Below, one piece after another: positions 17,576 to 26,625 of a stretch of DNA of 64,000 nt. The number at the start of each line of letters is the position of its first letter. Within the stretch, counting starts at the first letter, position 1. A program made the position numbers and the translations under genes. The stretch is taken from positions 558,001-622,000 of the forward strand of contig CAWIES010000004.1 in assembly GCA_963835215.1 (NCBI GenBank), in the 5' to 3' direction. The notes under the pieces were generated by a model. The model worked only from the letters and a program-made list of their open reading frames with translations, had not been told where the DNA came from and searched no databases. This DNA is from Roseiarcus sp963835215 (GTDB taxonomy: Bacteria; Pseudomonadota; Alphaproteobacteria; Rhizobiales; Beijerinckiaceae).

Positions 17576-17791
17576 TTGACCGCTCGTAGCCGCAAGCTGA
17601 TCGGCGCCATCGCGCTGATCGCCTTCGTTGGCGTCTACTCGCTGGTGGCGATGGCGCTGGCGCAGTCGCGGCCTTTGCAGGAGGCGCCAGCCCTATGGCA
17701 GGCGTTCGGCTACGGCGTGCTCGGGCTCCTCTGGACCCTGCCGGCGGCGGCGCTGATCAAGTGGATGCAGCGGCCCGATCCCTCGCCCTAA
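17576..17791 (+). CDS. DUF2842 small membrane protein
   Basis: The 71-residue product has two transmembrane helices (about 6-26 and 40-60) with the sequence SRKLIGAIALIAFVGVYSL and a short WMQRPDP tail, matching the alphaproteobacterial DUF2842 family of unknown function. No ATG fits; TTG 17576 has GGGAG 8 bp upstream and gives the family N-terminus. It diverges from ctaA with a spacing of 108 bp. A link to respiratory-complex biogenesis would be inferred from position only. Confidence 0.8.
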   Translation: MTARSRKLIGAIALIAFVGVYSLVAMALAQSRPLQEAPALWQAFGYGVLGLLWTLPAAALIKWMQRPDPSP

Positions 17792-17961
17792 ACGGACGGA
17801 CCGCCGCACGTTCAACAGCTACACCGCGTATATATCGGCTGTTTCCGCACAAGCACTTTCGCCCCCGGACTAGAATTGCCGCTTTTTTCGGCATTATTCT
17901 GACGCTCTGCAGCCGCAATTCGAACAATCGAACTCGCGAGCGGCGACAGGGGGGAATCGTC

Positions 17962-19407
17962 ATGTCCGTTCCGAACGCGTCACCGGGCCTCTACAACGAG
18001 GACTTGGCGCCAGCGACAGTGAGAAACTGGGGCGCCTTTTCCATTTTCAACGTCTGGACCTCGGACGTTCACAGCCTCTGGGGCTATTACCTCGCGGCGA
18101 GCCTGTTCCTGCTGTGCGGCGGCTTCGTCAATTTCATCCTGGCGATTGGGCTCGGCTCGGTCGTCATCTTCATTCTGATGAGCCTGGTCGGCAACGCCGG
18201 CGTGCGCACCGGCGTGCCCTACCCGGTCCTCGCCCGCGCCTCGTTCGGCGTTTGGGGCGCGAACCTGCCCGCGCTGGTGCGCGCGATCGTCGCCTGCTTC
18301 TGGTACGGCGCGCAGACCGCCGCGGCGTCAGGGGCGATCGTGGCGCTGCTGATCCGCATCGACGCCTTCCGCTCATTCCACGAATCGACCCACTTTCTCG
18401 GCCATTCTGGGCTCGAGGTGATCTGTTTCGTCGTCATCTGGGCGCTGCAGCTGCTGATCATCCAGCGCGGCATGGAGACGGTCCGGCGGTTCCAGGATTG
18501 GGCGGGACCGGCGGTCTGGGTGATGATGCTGATCCTCGCCATCGGCCTGATCGTCAAGGCCGGCGGCATCAGCTTCGAGGCGGGAATTCCCGCCGACGTG
18601 CTCGCCGACAAGACAAAGGACGCCGGCGTTCCCGGCGCGCCCGGTTCGGTCGCGGCGTTGTTCGCGGTCGCGGCGACCTGGATCACCTATTTCGCCGCGC
18701 TCTATCTCAACTTCTGCGACTTCTCACGCTACGCGCCGGACGTCGCCGCAGTGCGCAAGGGCAACATCTGGGGCCTGCCGATCAACCTGATCCTGTTCTC
18801 GCTGGTCGCCGGACTGACGACCATCGCCGCCTATCAGGTCTACGGCGAGGCGCTGCTGCATCCAGATCAAATCTCGGCCAAGTTCGATAGCTGGGTTCTC
18901 GCCCTGTTGGCGGCGCTCACCTTCGCGGTGGCGACGCTCGGCATCAACGTCGTCGCCAATTTCGTCTCGCCAGCCTTCGACTTCGCCAACGTCGCGCCGC
19001 GCATCATCGACTTCAAGCGCGGCGGCTACATCGCCGCCTTGATCGCGCTCGTGCTCTATCCCTTCGCGCCCTGGGAAGGGGGCGCTGCGGCGTTCGTGGG
19101 CGCGATCGGCGCGACCATGGGGCCGATCTTCGGGGTGATGATGGTCGACTACTACCTCATCGCCAGAGGCAAGATCGACGTCGAGGCGCTCTACCGCGAA
19201 AACGGTCCATACCGCTTTTCCGGCGGCTGGAATCCGAGCGCCGTGATTGCGGCGCTGATCGGCGCGCTGTTCTCCAGCATTTTGCCCAATTTCACCGACT
19301 TACTGCCGAGCTGGTGGGGCACCTACGGCTGGTTCTTCGGCGTGGGTATCTCCGGAATCATCTATTTCGCGCTGAGCGCGACGCGCCGGAGCGCATCCGC
19401 GGCGTAA
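17962..19407 (+). CDS. NCS1-family nucleobase/hydantoin-type permease
   Basis: A 481-residue, 12-helix transporter of the cytosine/purine/allantoin/hydantoin permease family. NEDLAPATVRNWGAFSIFNVW, SLVGNAGVRTGVPYPVLARASFG and YFAALYLNFCDFSRYAPD are typical helix 1, 3 and 8 regions, and MMVDYYLIARGKIDVEALY closes the family pattern. It should import a nucleobase or related compound with H+ or Na+. The exact substrate cannot be read from the sequence, and no catabolic genes lie beside it. ATG 17962 follows GGGGGGAA. The stop is followed by a hairpin. Confidence 0.9.
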   Translation: MSVPNASPGLYNEDLAPATVRNWGAFSIFNVWTSDVHSLWGYYLAASLFLLCGGFVNFILAIGLGSVVIFILMSLVGNAGVRTGVPYPVLARASFGVWGANLPALVRAIVACFWYGAQTAAASGAIVALLIRIDAFRSFHESTHFLGHSGLEVICFVVIWALQLLIIQRGMETVRRFQDWAGPAVWVMMLILAIGLIVKAGGISFEAGIPADVLADKTKDAGVPGAPGSVAALFAVAATWITYFAALYLNFCDFSRYAPDVAAVRKGNIWGLPINLILFSLVAGLTTIAAYQVYGEALLHPDQISAKFDSWVLALLAALTFAVATLGINVVANFVSPAFDFANVAPRIIDFKRGGYIAALIALVLYPFAPWEGGAAAFVGAIGATMGPIFGVMMVDYYLIARGKIDVEALYRENGPYRFSGGWNPSAVIAALIGALFSSILPNFTDLLPSWWGTYGWFFGVGISGIIYFALSATRRSASAA

Positions 19408-19418
19408 AAACGCAAATC

Positions 19419-19451
19419 CTTCCCGCGGGGACCAATTGTCCTCGCGGGAAG
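19419..19451. terminator. Hairpin between convergent permease and SDR genes
   Basis: Left arm cttcccgcgggga (19419-19431) pairs with tcctcgcgggaag (19439-19451) with a single mismatch, leaving a 7-nt loop. On the minus strand the stem is followed, after a few bases, by a run of five T (complement of the A run at 19406-19410). It is best placed as a terminator of the SDR gene and may also serve the permease gene. Confidence 0.6.
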
Positions 19452-19474
19452 ACACATCTGCTTCCCGTTCGCTC

Positions 19475-20173
19475 TCACACCCCGCCAGTCACCGGCAACA
19501 ACGCGCCGGTGACCGCGCCGGCCTCGCGCGAAGCGAGGAAGAAGATCACTGCGGCGAGATCGCCCGGCGCGACCCAGCGGGAGAAATCGGCGTCTTTCAT
19601 CGAGGCGCGATTGCCTGGCGTGTCGATCACCGAGGGCAGCACGGCGTTGACTGTAACCCCGCGGCCCTTCAGCTCCTCGGCCAGGCTCTCGGTGAAGCGA
19701 TGGACGCCGGACTTGCTCGCCGCGTAGGGGCCCATCCCGGCCCCGCCCTTGAGCGCCGCCAGGGCGCCGACATTGACGATGCGCCCCGCCCCGCTCTCGA
19801 GCAGCGCCGGCAACGCGGCGCGCGAGGCGTTGACTGTCGACTTCAGGTTGGCGGCGAACATCCGCTCCCAACTCTCTGACGTCCCATCCTCGGTTTTCTC
19901 CCAGAGAAATCCGCCCGCGATGTTGACCAGCGCGTCGAGACGGCCAAAGCGCGCCTTGACCGCGGCCATCGCCGTTTGCGCCTCCTCGGCGACCGCGAGA
20001 TTAACGCCGGCCAGAATCAGCGCGCGCGGACCGAACCTGGCGACGAGGTCGGGCGAGGGCGTTGGCGCGGAGTCGAGCGCCACGGTCGAGGCGCCGCGTT
20101 TCATCGCCGCTTCGACCACCACCCGACCGAGCGCGCCGAACGCCCCAGTGACGACGATGACCTTGCCTTCCAT
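19475..20173 (-). CDS. Short-chain dehydrogenase/reductase
   Basis: A 232-residue classical SDR with the Rossmann motif TGAFGALG (residues 9-16), NIAGG after strand 4, the catalytic YAASK block, and a C-terminus ending TGALLPVTGGV. NAD(P)H preference is unclear: Asp in ALDSAP after strand 2 favours NAD(H). The substrate is unknown. The gene stands alone on its strand between the permease and a divergent RidA gene, and a hairpin follows its stop. Confidence 0.88.
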   Translation of the reverse strand: MEGKVIVVTGAFGALGRVVVEAAMKRGASTVALDSAPTPSPDLVARFGPRALILAGVNLAVAEEAQTAMAAVKARFGRLDALVNIAGGFLWEKTEDGTSESWERMFAANLKSTVNASRAALPALLESGAGRIVNVGALAALKGGAGMGPYAASKSGVHRFTESLAEELKGRGVTVNAVLPSVIDTPGNRASMKDADFSRWVAPGDLAAVIFFLASREAGAVTGALLPVTGGV

Positions 20174-20338
20174 CGCGCTCTCCCGTCTTGGTTGCCCGGC
20201 TTTGGCTGGCCGTCCCTCTTTGATACGCGGACCTCGCCTCAGCCGCCAGACCGCCTTTACCGTCCGGGCGTGATCGGCCTATCAAATACGCCCCGCCAAA
20301 CCGGGCGCCGACGCCGCCCCAGTCGAGGACGAAACGCC

Positions 20339-20812
20339 ATGAGCATCGTCGCCAAGCGCCTGGAAGAATTGGGAATCACTCTGCCGAAACCGGTTGCCCC
20401 GGTCGCCAATTACGTGAGTTCCGTGCGCAGCGGCTCCCTGCTGTTCGTCTCGGGTCAATTGCCGACTGGGTCCGACGGAAAAATCGCGCCCGCATTCATT
20501 GGCAAGCTCGGACCGACCGCCGCAACCGAGATGGCGGCGCAGGCGGCGCGCCTGTGCGCGATCAATCTCCTGGCCCAGGCGCAGGGGGCGCTTGGCGATC
20601 TCGACCGCGTCGCCCGGGTCATTCGGCTCGGCGGGTTCTTCGCCGTCGAGGGTCGCTTCGAGGCCCTGCCGTTCGCGATGAACGGCGCTTCGGATCTCAT
20701 GGCGCAGGTCTTTGGCGAAAAAGGCCGCCACGCCCGCACCACGGTCGGCGTCGCCTATCTGCCACTCGGGGCGATCGCCGAAGTGGAGGGCCTGTTCGAG
20801 ATCGCCCCTTGA
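20339..20812 (+). CDS. RidA/YjgF family protein (enamine/imine deaminase-like)
   Basis: This 157-residue protein has the RidA fold: NYVSSVRSGSLLFVSGQLPTG, CAINLLAQAQGALGDLDRV, and a C-terminal HARTTVGVAYLPLGAIAEVEG. The KLG(P)TAATEMAAQAA insert and longer N-terminal helix put it in the YjgH/Rv3678-like branch, not canonical RidA. In that branch the deaminase Arg of RidA (usually in a YVR or similar segment) is not evident, so imine-hydrolase activity is uncertain. Its TGA overlaps the TTG start of the phosphodiesterase gene, which suggests translational coupling. Confidence 0.88.
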   Translation: MSIVAKRLEELGITLPKPVAPVANYVSSVRSGSLLFVSGQLPTGSDGKIAPAFIGKLGPTAATEMAAQAARLCAINLLAQAQGALGDLDRVARVIRLGGFFAVEGRFEALPFAMNGASDLMAQVFGEKGRHARTTVGVAYLPLGAIAEVEGLFEIAP

Positions 20813-21558
20813 GCGCGCCGGCCTGGCTGACAGAGCGGCCGATCGCCCATCGCGGCCTGCACGACGCCGCAAAAGGCCGGATCGAGAACACGATTGGCGC
20901 GGCCGAGGCCGCGATCGCCGCACATTGCGCGATCGAGTGCGATGTCCAGCTCAGCCGCGACGGCGAGGCGATGGTCTTCCACGATGACCATCTCGCCCGC
21001 CTGACGCAAGCGAGCGGCGCATTTGCCGAACAGAGCTTCGCCGAGTTGCAACGCCTCGCCTTTCGCGGCGGCGAGGACCGCATCCCGACGCTGCCGGAAT
21101 TTCTCGCCCGGATCGCCAGCCGCACTCCGCTGATTTGCGAGCTCAAGAGCCGTTTTGACGGCGACATGCGGCTTGCCGAGCGGGTGGCGGCGATCGCGCG
21201 CCAATACGCTGGCCCGCTGGCGCTGAAAAGCTTCGACCCGGCCGTCATCGCCCATCTTCGCGCCCGCCACGACGGGATCGCGCCGCTCGGCGTGGTCGCG
21301 CAAGCGAGCTACTCCGGCTGGCATTGGCGGGCGCTGAAGGCGGAGCAAAAGCGAAGCTGCGCCGCCTTCACCCACTTTCCCGAGACGCGGCCCGACTTCC
21401 TGTCGTGGAACGTCGACGACCTGCCGCACGCAGCGCCGTCTCTGCTGCGCAGCTTGGGCGGACTGCCGATCATGGTCTGGACAGTGCGCACGCTGGCGCA
21501 GCGGCGCGCCGCCGCGCGCTTTGCCGATCAGATCGTCTTCGAGGGTTCGCCGGTCTAG
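20809..21558 (+). CDS. Glycerophosphodiester phosphodiesterase
   Basis: The 249-residue GDPD-family protein has AHRGLHD (catalytic His), ENTIGAAEAA, ECDVQLSRDGEAMVFHDD (metal-binding Glu/Asp and second catalytic His) and TPLICELKSR. It should hydrolyse glycerophosphodiesters to sn-glycerol 3-phosphate and an alcohol. No signal peptide is present, so it is cytoplasmic. TTG 20809 overlaps the RidA stop codon and yields the standard N-terminus; no ATG lies near. Such RidA-GDPD pairs may be metabolic or simply cotranscribed. Confidence 0.88.
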   Translation: MSAPAWLTERPIAHRGLHDAAKGRIENTIGAAEAAIAAHCAIECDVQLSRDGEAMVFHDDHLARLTQASGAFAEQSFAELQRLAFRGGEDRIPTLPEFLARIASRTPLICELKSRFDGDMRLAERVAAIARQYAGPLALKSFDPAVIAHLRARHDGIAPLGVVAQASYSGWHWRALKAEQKRSCAAFTHFPETRPDFLSWNVDDLPHAAPSLLRSLGGLPIMVWTVRTLAQRRAAARFADQIVFEGSPV

Positions 21559-21646
21559 GTAAGTGCAGCGCCATTGCATTGTCGCCGACAAGGCATAGCC
21601 TGCGCTTCGCTAGGGTCCCCCCAAAGACGCCCCAAGGAGAACTGCA

Positions 21647-22078
21647 ATGTCGAATTTTGCGCGTTCCGCCCTCTTCCTGTCCGCTTTTGCCGCAGTGCTG
21701 GCGTTGAGCCCGGCCTTGGCCGACACGATCAAGTACAAGGCCACACTGACTGGCGCCGGCGAAGTCCCCGCCAATGATTCGGCAGGAACCGGCACGATCG
21801 AGGCAACCTACGACAGTGCGGCGGGAACGCTGAGTTGGACGGGCAGCTATTCCGGCCTCACCGGCCCCGAGGCGGCCGCCCATTTCCATGGCCCAGCGCC
21901 GGCCGGCGCCAATGCGCCGGTGCTGGTGCCGGTCGATGCGCCCAAGAGCCCGTTTGAAGGTTCGGCCAAGATCACCGAGGAGGTGGCCAAGGATTTCGCC
22001 GACGGCAAGGTCTACTTCAACATCCACACCGCCGCGCACAAAGGCGGCGAGATCCGCGGTCAGCTCACGGCGGAATAA
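21647..22078 (+). CDS. Secreted CHRD-domain protein
   Basis: The 143-residue product has a signal peptide (about residues 1-25, cleavage after ALA) and one CHRD domain named after chordin: KATLTGAGEVPANDSAGTG, LSWTGSYSGLTGPEAAAHFHGPA and FNIHTAAHKGGEIRGQL. The HFHGP and IHT..H..GEIRGQ histidines are the usual conserved set. The domain is found in many secreted bacterial proteins of unknown role. AAGGAG sits 6 bp ahead of the ATG. It is convergent with the squalene/phytoene-synthase-like gene, 8 bp away. Confidence 0.9.
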   Translation: MSNFARSALFLSAFAAVLALSPALADTIKYKATLTGAGEVPANDSAGTGTIEATYDSAAGTLSWTGSYSGLTGPEAAAHFHGPAPAGANAPVLVPVDAPKSPFEGSAKITEEVAKDFADGKVYFNIHTAAHKGGEIRGQLTAE

Positions 22079-22086
22079 GGGCGCTT

Positions 22087-22938
22087 TTAGCGTCGGCGCA
22101 GCCACAGCCACAGCGCCCATTGTCGCCGCCACGGCGCGGCGGCGACGAAGGGCGCGCCGCCGCTGCGCCGCCAGCGCCGCAAATCGAGCCGCGCCGTCGC
22201 CACCAGCGCGAAAGCAGGCGCGAGCGCGCCAGGCGCCGAGGCAAGCAGCGCCTCCGCCTCCGCAAAGCGCGCCTCGGCGATGGCGGCAAGTTCGGCGAGC
22301 GCGGCGCGCAGTCGGGCATCGTCTCGCCCGGAGGACATCCAGGTTGGCGCCGCGCCATGCCGCGCCAACAGGTCCTGCGGCAGGCGTTTGATCCGGCCCG
22401 CGGCGGCGAACTCGGTGAGCGCGCGCGTCAACGCCAGCCCTGCCCCCGCCGCCTCGCTCGCCCCCTTCACACGCGGATCGCGCCCTTTGGCGAGCACCTG
22501 CGCGCTCATGGCGATCAGGGCGCCGGCGCTCGCGCGTCCATAGGCCTCAAGTTCGGCGAGGCTCGCCATGGCCTCGTCGTAGACGTCGAAGGTCAGCGCC
22601 TGCAGCAGGTCGTCGAACGGCGCGAACGGCAGCGCGAACTTGGCCATCGTGTCGATCAGCGCGGCCGCGAGGGGATTGCCGGTCGCTTCTTCGGCGCGCG
22701 TGCCGTTCAGCGCCTCGCGCCACCAAGCGAGGCGCATCTCGCCGGCGAGCGGTTCGCGCACGCGCTCCCCGATGTGACCCGTCTCGTGGGCGAAGGCGGC
22801 GAGGGCATGCAAGTGCCGGCGCAGCGGCTCGGGCGCGAACAGCGCCGCCAGCCAACTATCGTGTTCACCCTCGCGCGCGATGTGGCCGCAATCGGCGTAG
22901 TTCTGAGCGAGCGCGGCCTCGCGCGTGGCTTCGCTCAT
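22087..22938 (-). CDS. Squalene/phytoene synthase family protein, NDUFAF6-like
   Basis: The 283-residue protein has the all-helical prenyl-synthase fold. However, the first aspartate-rich motif of true phytoene synthases is replaced by AFAHETGHIGERV, and the following PLAGEMRLAWWREAL matches the NDUFAF6 subgroup. Human NDUFAF6 is a complex I assembly factor without proven prenyl-transfer activity. The stop-start overlap with the Mth938-like gene upstream (ATGA, 22935-22938) implies translational coupling. Function as a NADH:quinone oxidoreductase assembly factor is inference from homology and context. Confidence 0.85.
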   Translation of the reverse strand: MSEATREAALAQNYADCGHIAREGEHDSWLAALFAPEPLRRHLHALAAFAHETGHIGERVREPLAGEMRLAWWREALNGTRAEEATGNPLAAALIDTMAKFALPFAPFDDLLQALTFDVYDEAMASLAELEAYGRASAGALIAMSAQVLAKGRDPRVKGASEAAGAGLALTRALTEFAAAGRIKRLPQDLLARHGAAPTWMSSGRDDARLRAALAELAAIAEARFAEAEALLASAPGALAPAFALVATARLDLRRWRRSGGAPFVAAAPWRRQWALWLWLRRR

Positions 22939-23321
22939 GGGACCGCGATCAGCAGCGCGGCAACGCGGCGCCGCTCGTCGATGAGCACGTTGTAGACCCG
23001 CGCCGCCGGGCCCGTCGCCATCGTCTCGAAGCGCAGGCCGGCGGCGCGCAGGCGCGCCTGCACGATCGGCGACGGCGCGGCCAGCTTCGCGCCGGCGCCG
23101 ATGATCAGGAACTCGATCGAGCCCGGCGCGGCGTCGAGCTCGGCGAACAGCGGCGCCAGCGTCGCTTCGCCGATTTCGGAGAGATTAGTCGCGGCGATCG
23201 CGCCGACGCCGCTCGGCGTCGCCAGGATCGAGCCGACATGGCTCATGCCGGCGAAGCGAAAACCGCCTGAGCCATAGGCCTCGAGGGCATGCCGGCCGGG
23301 GACGTAGGGGGGTGAGGACAT
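22935..23321 (-). CDS. Mth938-like domain protein, NDUFAF3-like
   Basis: A 128-residue protein with the Mth938 fold: YGSGGFRFAGMSHVGSILA, SIEFLIIGAGAKLAAPSP, and GLRFETMATGPAARVYNVL followed by DERRRVAALLIAVP. The human homologue NDUFAF3 is needed for complex I assembly. The position next to secDF is a known alphaproteobacterial arrangement. The downstream NDUFAF6-like gene overlaps it by 4 bp. A 24-bp perfect inverted repeat separates it from secF. Confidence 0.9.
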   Translation of the reverse strand: MSSPPYVPGRHALEAYGSGGFRFAGMSHVGSILATPSGVGAIAATNLSEIGEATLAPLFAELDAAPGSIEFLIIGAGAKLAAPSPIVQARLRAAGLRFETMATGPAARVYNVLIDERRRVAALLIAVP

Positions 23322-23356
23322 GAGGGACTTCTAACCCTCATCCGGCACAGGCTCCA

Positions 23357-23422
23357 GTGGCGCGGGCCTCCGCGCCCGCGTGGCCGACGTTGCGCTGTCG
23401 CGGGCGCGGAGGCCCGCGCCAC
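23357..23422. repeat. Perfect 24-bp inverted repeat between secF and the Mth938-like gene
   Basis: The left arm (23357-23380) and right arm (23399-23422) are perfectly complementary over 24 bp and flank an 18-nt loop. The arms are extremely GC-rich; the left one begins gtggcgcgggcctccgcgcc. There is no T tract on either strand. It sits inside a presumed operon, so it could protect or punctuate the secDF mRNA, or be a dispersed REP-type element. Confidence 0.85.
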
Positions 23423-23429
23423 GGCGCAG

Positions 23430-24380
23430 TCAAGCCGGCGATTTTGCCTGTTCGGCGTCGGCGTCGGGGGCGCCCTTGTCGAATACGTCGGCCCGCACGC
23501 CGAGATAAATCAGCATCGGCGAACAGATGAAGATCGACGAATAGGTGGCGACGAAAATGCCCCAGATCATCGCCGCCGAGAACGAGCGGATGACGTCGCC
23601 GCCGAGGAAGAACAGCGCCAGCAGCGCGAGGAACACCGTCGTCGCGGTCATGATCGTGCGCGGCAGCACCGCGTTGACCGACATGTCGACGATCTCGGCG
23701 GTCGACAGGCGCTTGTACTTGCGCATCACTTCGCGGATGCGGTCGAGCACGACCACCGTCTCGTTGAGCGAATAGCCGACGATGGTCAGAATCGCGGCGA
23801 TCGAGGTCAGGTTGAACTCGAGCTGGGTGACGCAGAAGAACCCGACCGTCAGCAACAGATCGTGCATCGTGCCGATGATGGCGCCGACCGCGAACTGCCA
23901 TTCGAAGCGGAACCACAGATAGGTCAGCACCGCCAGGATCGCGACGACGACGCCGAGCGTGCCGCTCTGCACCAGTTCGCCCGAAACGCGCGGGCCGACC
24001 GCATCGACGCTGCGGAACTCGTAATCGTCGCCGAAGGCCTGGCGCAGCTTGGCGACCGCCGTCTGTTCGCCCTGCTCGCCGCCCGGCTGCACCTTGACGC
24101 GCAGCGTGACGTCGGTGTCGGCGCCCGAGCGCTGCGCTTCGACTGGGCCGAGACCGAGGCTGTCGCCCTTGGCGCGGATGGCGGCGAGATCGGCGACGCC
24201 GCTTTTGGCGCGCAACTCGACCTGCGTGCCGCCGGCAAAATCGATGCCGAAATTCATGCCGACGGTGAAGAACATCACCACGGAGATGATCGAAAGGCAG
24301 GCCGACAGCGGATAGCTCATGCGGCGCAGCCGCATGAAGCCGAATTTGGTGTTCTCCGGCGCGAGGCGCAGCAGTTTCAT
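23430..24380 (-). CDS. secF: Protein translocase subunit SecF
   Basis: This 316-residue, six-helix inner-membrane protein acts with SecD to use the proton gradient in late steps of Sec export. GMNFGIDFAGGTQVELRAK is the N-terminal signature, followed by a periplasmic P1 domain, then VGYSLNETVVVLDRIREV in TM4 and AVLPRTIMTATTVFLALL. ATG 24380 is 17 bp after the secD stop and lies behind a GAGGGAAG ribosome site. Unlike secD, it is intact in this sequence. Confidence 0.95.
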   Translation of the reverse strand: MKLLRLAPENTKFGFMRLRRMSYPLSACLSIISVVMFFTVGMNFGIDFAGGTQVELRAKSGVADLAAIRAKGDSLGLGPVEAQRSGADTDVTLRVKVQPGGEQGEQTAVAKLRQAFGDDYEFRSVDAVGPRVSGELVQSGTLGVVVAILAVLTYLWFRFEWQFAVGAIIGTMHDLLLTVGFFCVTQLEFNLTSIAAILTIVGYSLNETVVVLDRIREVMRKYKRLSTAEIVDMSVNAVLPRTIMTATTVFLALLALFFLGGDVIRSFSAAMIWGIFVATYSSIFICSPMLIYLGVRADVFDKGAPDADAEQAKSPA

Positions 24381-24397
24381 TGGATGCTTCCCTCGCT

Positions 24398-25988
24398 TCA
24401 GATCGGCAGCACGCTGGGGCGGCGATTGCGATACCACAGCGCGATCATCATGCGCGTCATCGTCACCGCCGTGATCACCGAGGTCAGAATGCCGAGGCCG
24501 AGCGAGACCGCAAAGCCGCGCACCGCGCCCGAGCCGAAGAGATAGAGGATCACCGCCGCGACGAACATCGTCACGTTGGAATCGATGATCGTCGCAAAGG
24601 CGCGTTTGAAGCCGGCGTCGAGCGCCGAGATCACCGAGCGGCCCATATGCGCCTCCTCGCGGATGCGCTCGTAGATCAGCACGTTGGAATCGACCGCCAT
24701 GCCGATGGTGAAGACGATGCCGGCGATGCCGGGCAGCGTCAGCGTCGCGCCGAGCAGCGCCATCGAGGCGAAGATGAAGAGGATGTGCACGCCCAGCGCG
24801 ATGTCGGCGAAGACGCCGAAAATGCCGTAGGTCGCCAGCATGTAGACGACGACCAGCGCGCCGCCGACCAGCGCCGCGCGCTTGCCCGCGTCGATCGAAT
24901 CCTGGCCGAGGCCGGGGCCGACCGTGCGCTCTTCGACCACGGTCAGCTTGGCCGGCAGCGCGCCGGCGCGCAGCAGCACGGCGAGATTGTCGGCCTGCTC
25001 GACCGTGAAATTGCCGGTGATCTGGCCCGAGCCGCCGGTGATCGGCCCGAGAATACGCGGCGCGGAGATGACCTTGCCGTCGAGCACGATGGCGAACAGC
25101 TTGCCGACATTGTCCGACGTCACCTGGCCGAACCGCTGGCCGCCGCGCAGGTTGAAGCGGAAATTGACGTCGGGCTCGCCGGTGCGCGAGTCGAAGCCCG
25201 GCTGCGCGTCGATCAGATCCTCGCCCGCCACCATCACCCGCTTTTCCACCGGCAGCGTGCCGCCCTGCTGCTGCGGCAGGGTCTCGACTTCGCTCGGCGG
25301 GTCGCCGGGGTCGGCGACGAGGCGGAATTCGAGCTTGGCCGTCGCGCCGAGCAGGTCCTTGATCTTGGTCGTGTCCTGCAGGCCCGGCACCTCGATCAGG
25401 ATGCGGTCGAGCGCCCTGCTGCTGGACATTGGTCTCCTTGGTGCCCGAGCCGTTGAGGCGGCGATTGAGCACCTCGATCGACTGCGTGACCGCGTGGCGG
25501 ATCTTCTCGGTGATCGCCGCCTCGGTGAGCTGGAGCTGGATCGCGCCATCGCCAGAGTCGGAAATGTCGAGCGAATGCCCGGCCGCGCCCGTCAGCGCGC
25601 CGCCGACATTCTGGTTGAGGGAAGGGAGGAGACCGAGCGCGCGCGCCCGCTCGGCGGCGTCGGCGATCCGCACCACGACGCCGCGCGGCTGCATGGCGAT
25701 GCCGCCGCTGATCGAGATCTTGCCCTCGCGCATTTTCCCGCGCACGTCGTCGCGCAAATGTTCGACCTGCGTCTTGGTCACCGAGGCGCTGTCGACTTCC
25801 ATCAAGATGTGGGCGCCGCCTTGCAGGTCGAGCCCGAGCACGATGGCGCGAAACGGCACGAAGCTCGGCAGATGGCTTTCCGCCGTCTCGACGACTTGGG
25901 GCGAAAGGAAGCTCGGCACGAGCAGCAAAGCCGCGCAGAAGACCAGCGCCAGGATGGAGACGACCTTCCAGGGGGCGAGACGAAGCAT
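24398..25988 (-). CDS. secD: Protein translocase subunit SecD (one frameshift)
   Basis: The protein, about 529 residues after repair, has an N-terminal TM helix, GLDLQGGAHILMEVD, a large periplasmic domain, and C-terminal TM helices with GIAGIVFTIGMAVDSNVLI and RIREE. Near 25415-25425 an extra T in ggcgctcgacc shifts the frame between the NVQQQG and DRILIEVPGLQD segments; removing it gives the standard continuous sequence. It pairs with SecF downstream and YajC upstream. Confidence 0.93.
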
Positions 25989-26044
25989 CGAGGTTTTTGC
26001 TGCCTTGGCGCCGAATGGCGCGCGTCAGGAGTTCGGGCGGCGCC

Positions 26045-26400
26045 TTAAGCGGCCGGCGCGTCCTTGGCCACATCGCCCTTCGCGCGCACGTCGGCGATGC
26101 CGGAGCGGACGATGCGAAACCCGCACGTTTGGCGCGATCTCAACTTCGACCTCATTGTCGTCGGTCGATTTGGTGACTTTGCCGATCAGGCCGCCGCTGG
26201 TGACGATCACGTCGCCGCGCTTGCGCCCCCTGCACCATCGCCTTCTGGTCCTTCGCGCGTTTCTGCTGCGGCCTGAGGATCAGGAAATACATAATGGCGA
26301 AAATGGCGACGAACGGCGCGAATTGGATCAGCATGTCGGTCGACCCGGTGGGGGCCGCGCCGCTGGCTTGAGCGTAGGCGGACGTGGTGAACACAGGCAA
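26045..26400 (-). CDS. yajC: Sec translocase accessory subunit YajC (two frameshifts)
   Basis: The first 55 residues include a membrane anchor, MLIQFAPFVAIFAIMYFLIL, and the RPQQKRAKDQKAMVQG signature. Two frame changes (near 26225 and 26120) then separate this from IVTSGGLIGKVTKSTDDNEVEVEI and from a C-terminus rich in Ala and Lys ending at TAA 26045-26047. Combined they give a YajC of about 118 residues. YajC associates with SecDF. The order yajC-secD-secF is standard. Promoter sequences should lie in the repeat-containing region upstream. Confidence 0.88.
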
Positions 26401-26534
26401 ACTCCGGCGGCCCGGCGCAGAAAAACGCCAAGCGAGGGGTCAAAAAGGCGTGGCATATATAACCGCCGCGCCGGCGAAAGCAATGTTGGGCGACCAAGGC
26501 CATAAGGGCGATCAGGCAAACTCCCAGATTGCGA

Positions 26535-26587
26535 TCATCCTCATCCTGAGGAGCCTGCGAAGCAGGCGTCTCGAAGGACGAGGATGA
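26535..26587. repeat. REP-like palindromic repeat, copy 1
   Basis: Outer arms tcatcctc (26535-26542) and gaggatga (26580-26587) are perfectly complementary. An inner stem, GCCTGC/GCAGGC (26553-26558 and 26562-26567), surrounds gaa. The conserved parts atcctgaggagc and gcgtctcgaaggacgagg match a repeat I remember as dispersed in many Rhizobiales genomes. Copy 2 lies 38 bp away in the opposite orientation. Confidence 0.8.
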
Positions 26588-26625
26588 CGGCGAACTGCGC
26601 TGCGAGGCTTTTGCGACCGAGGGTC

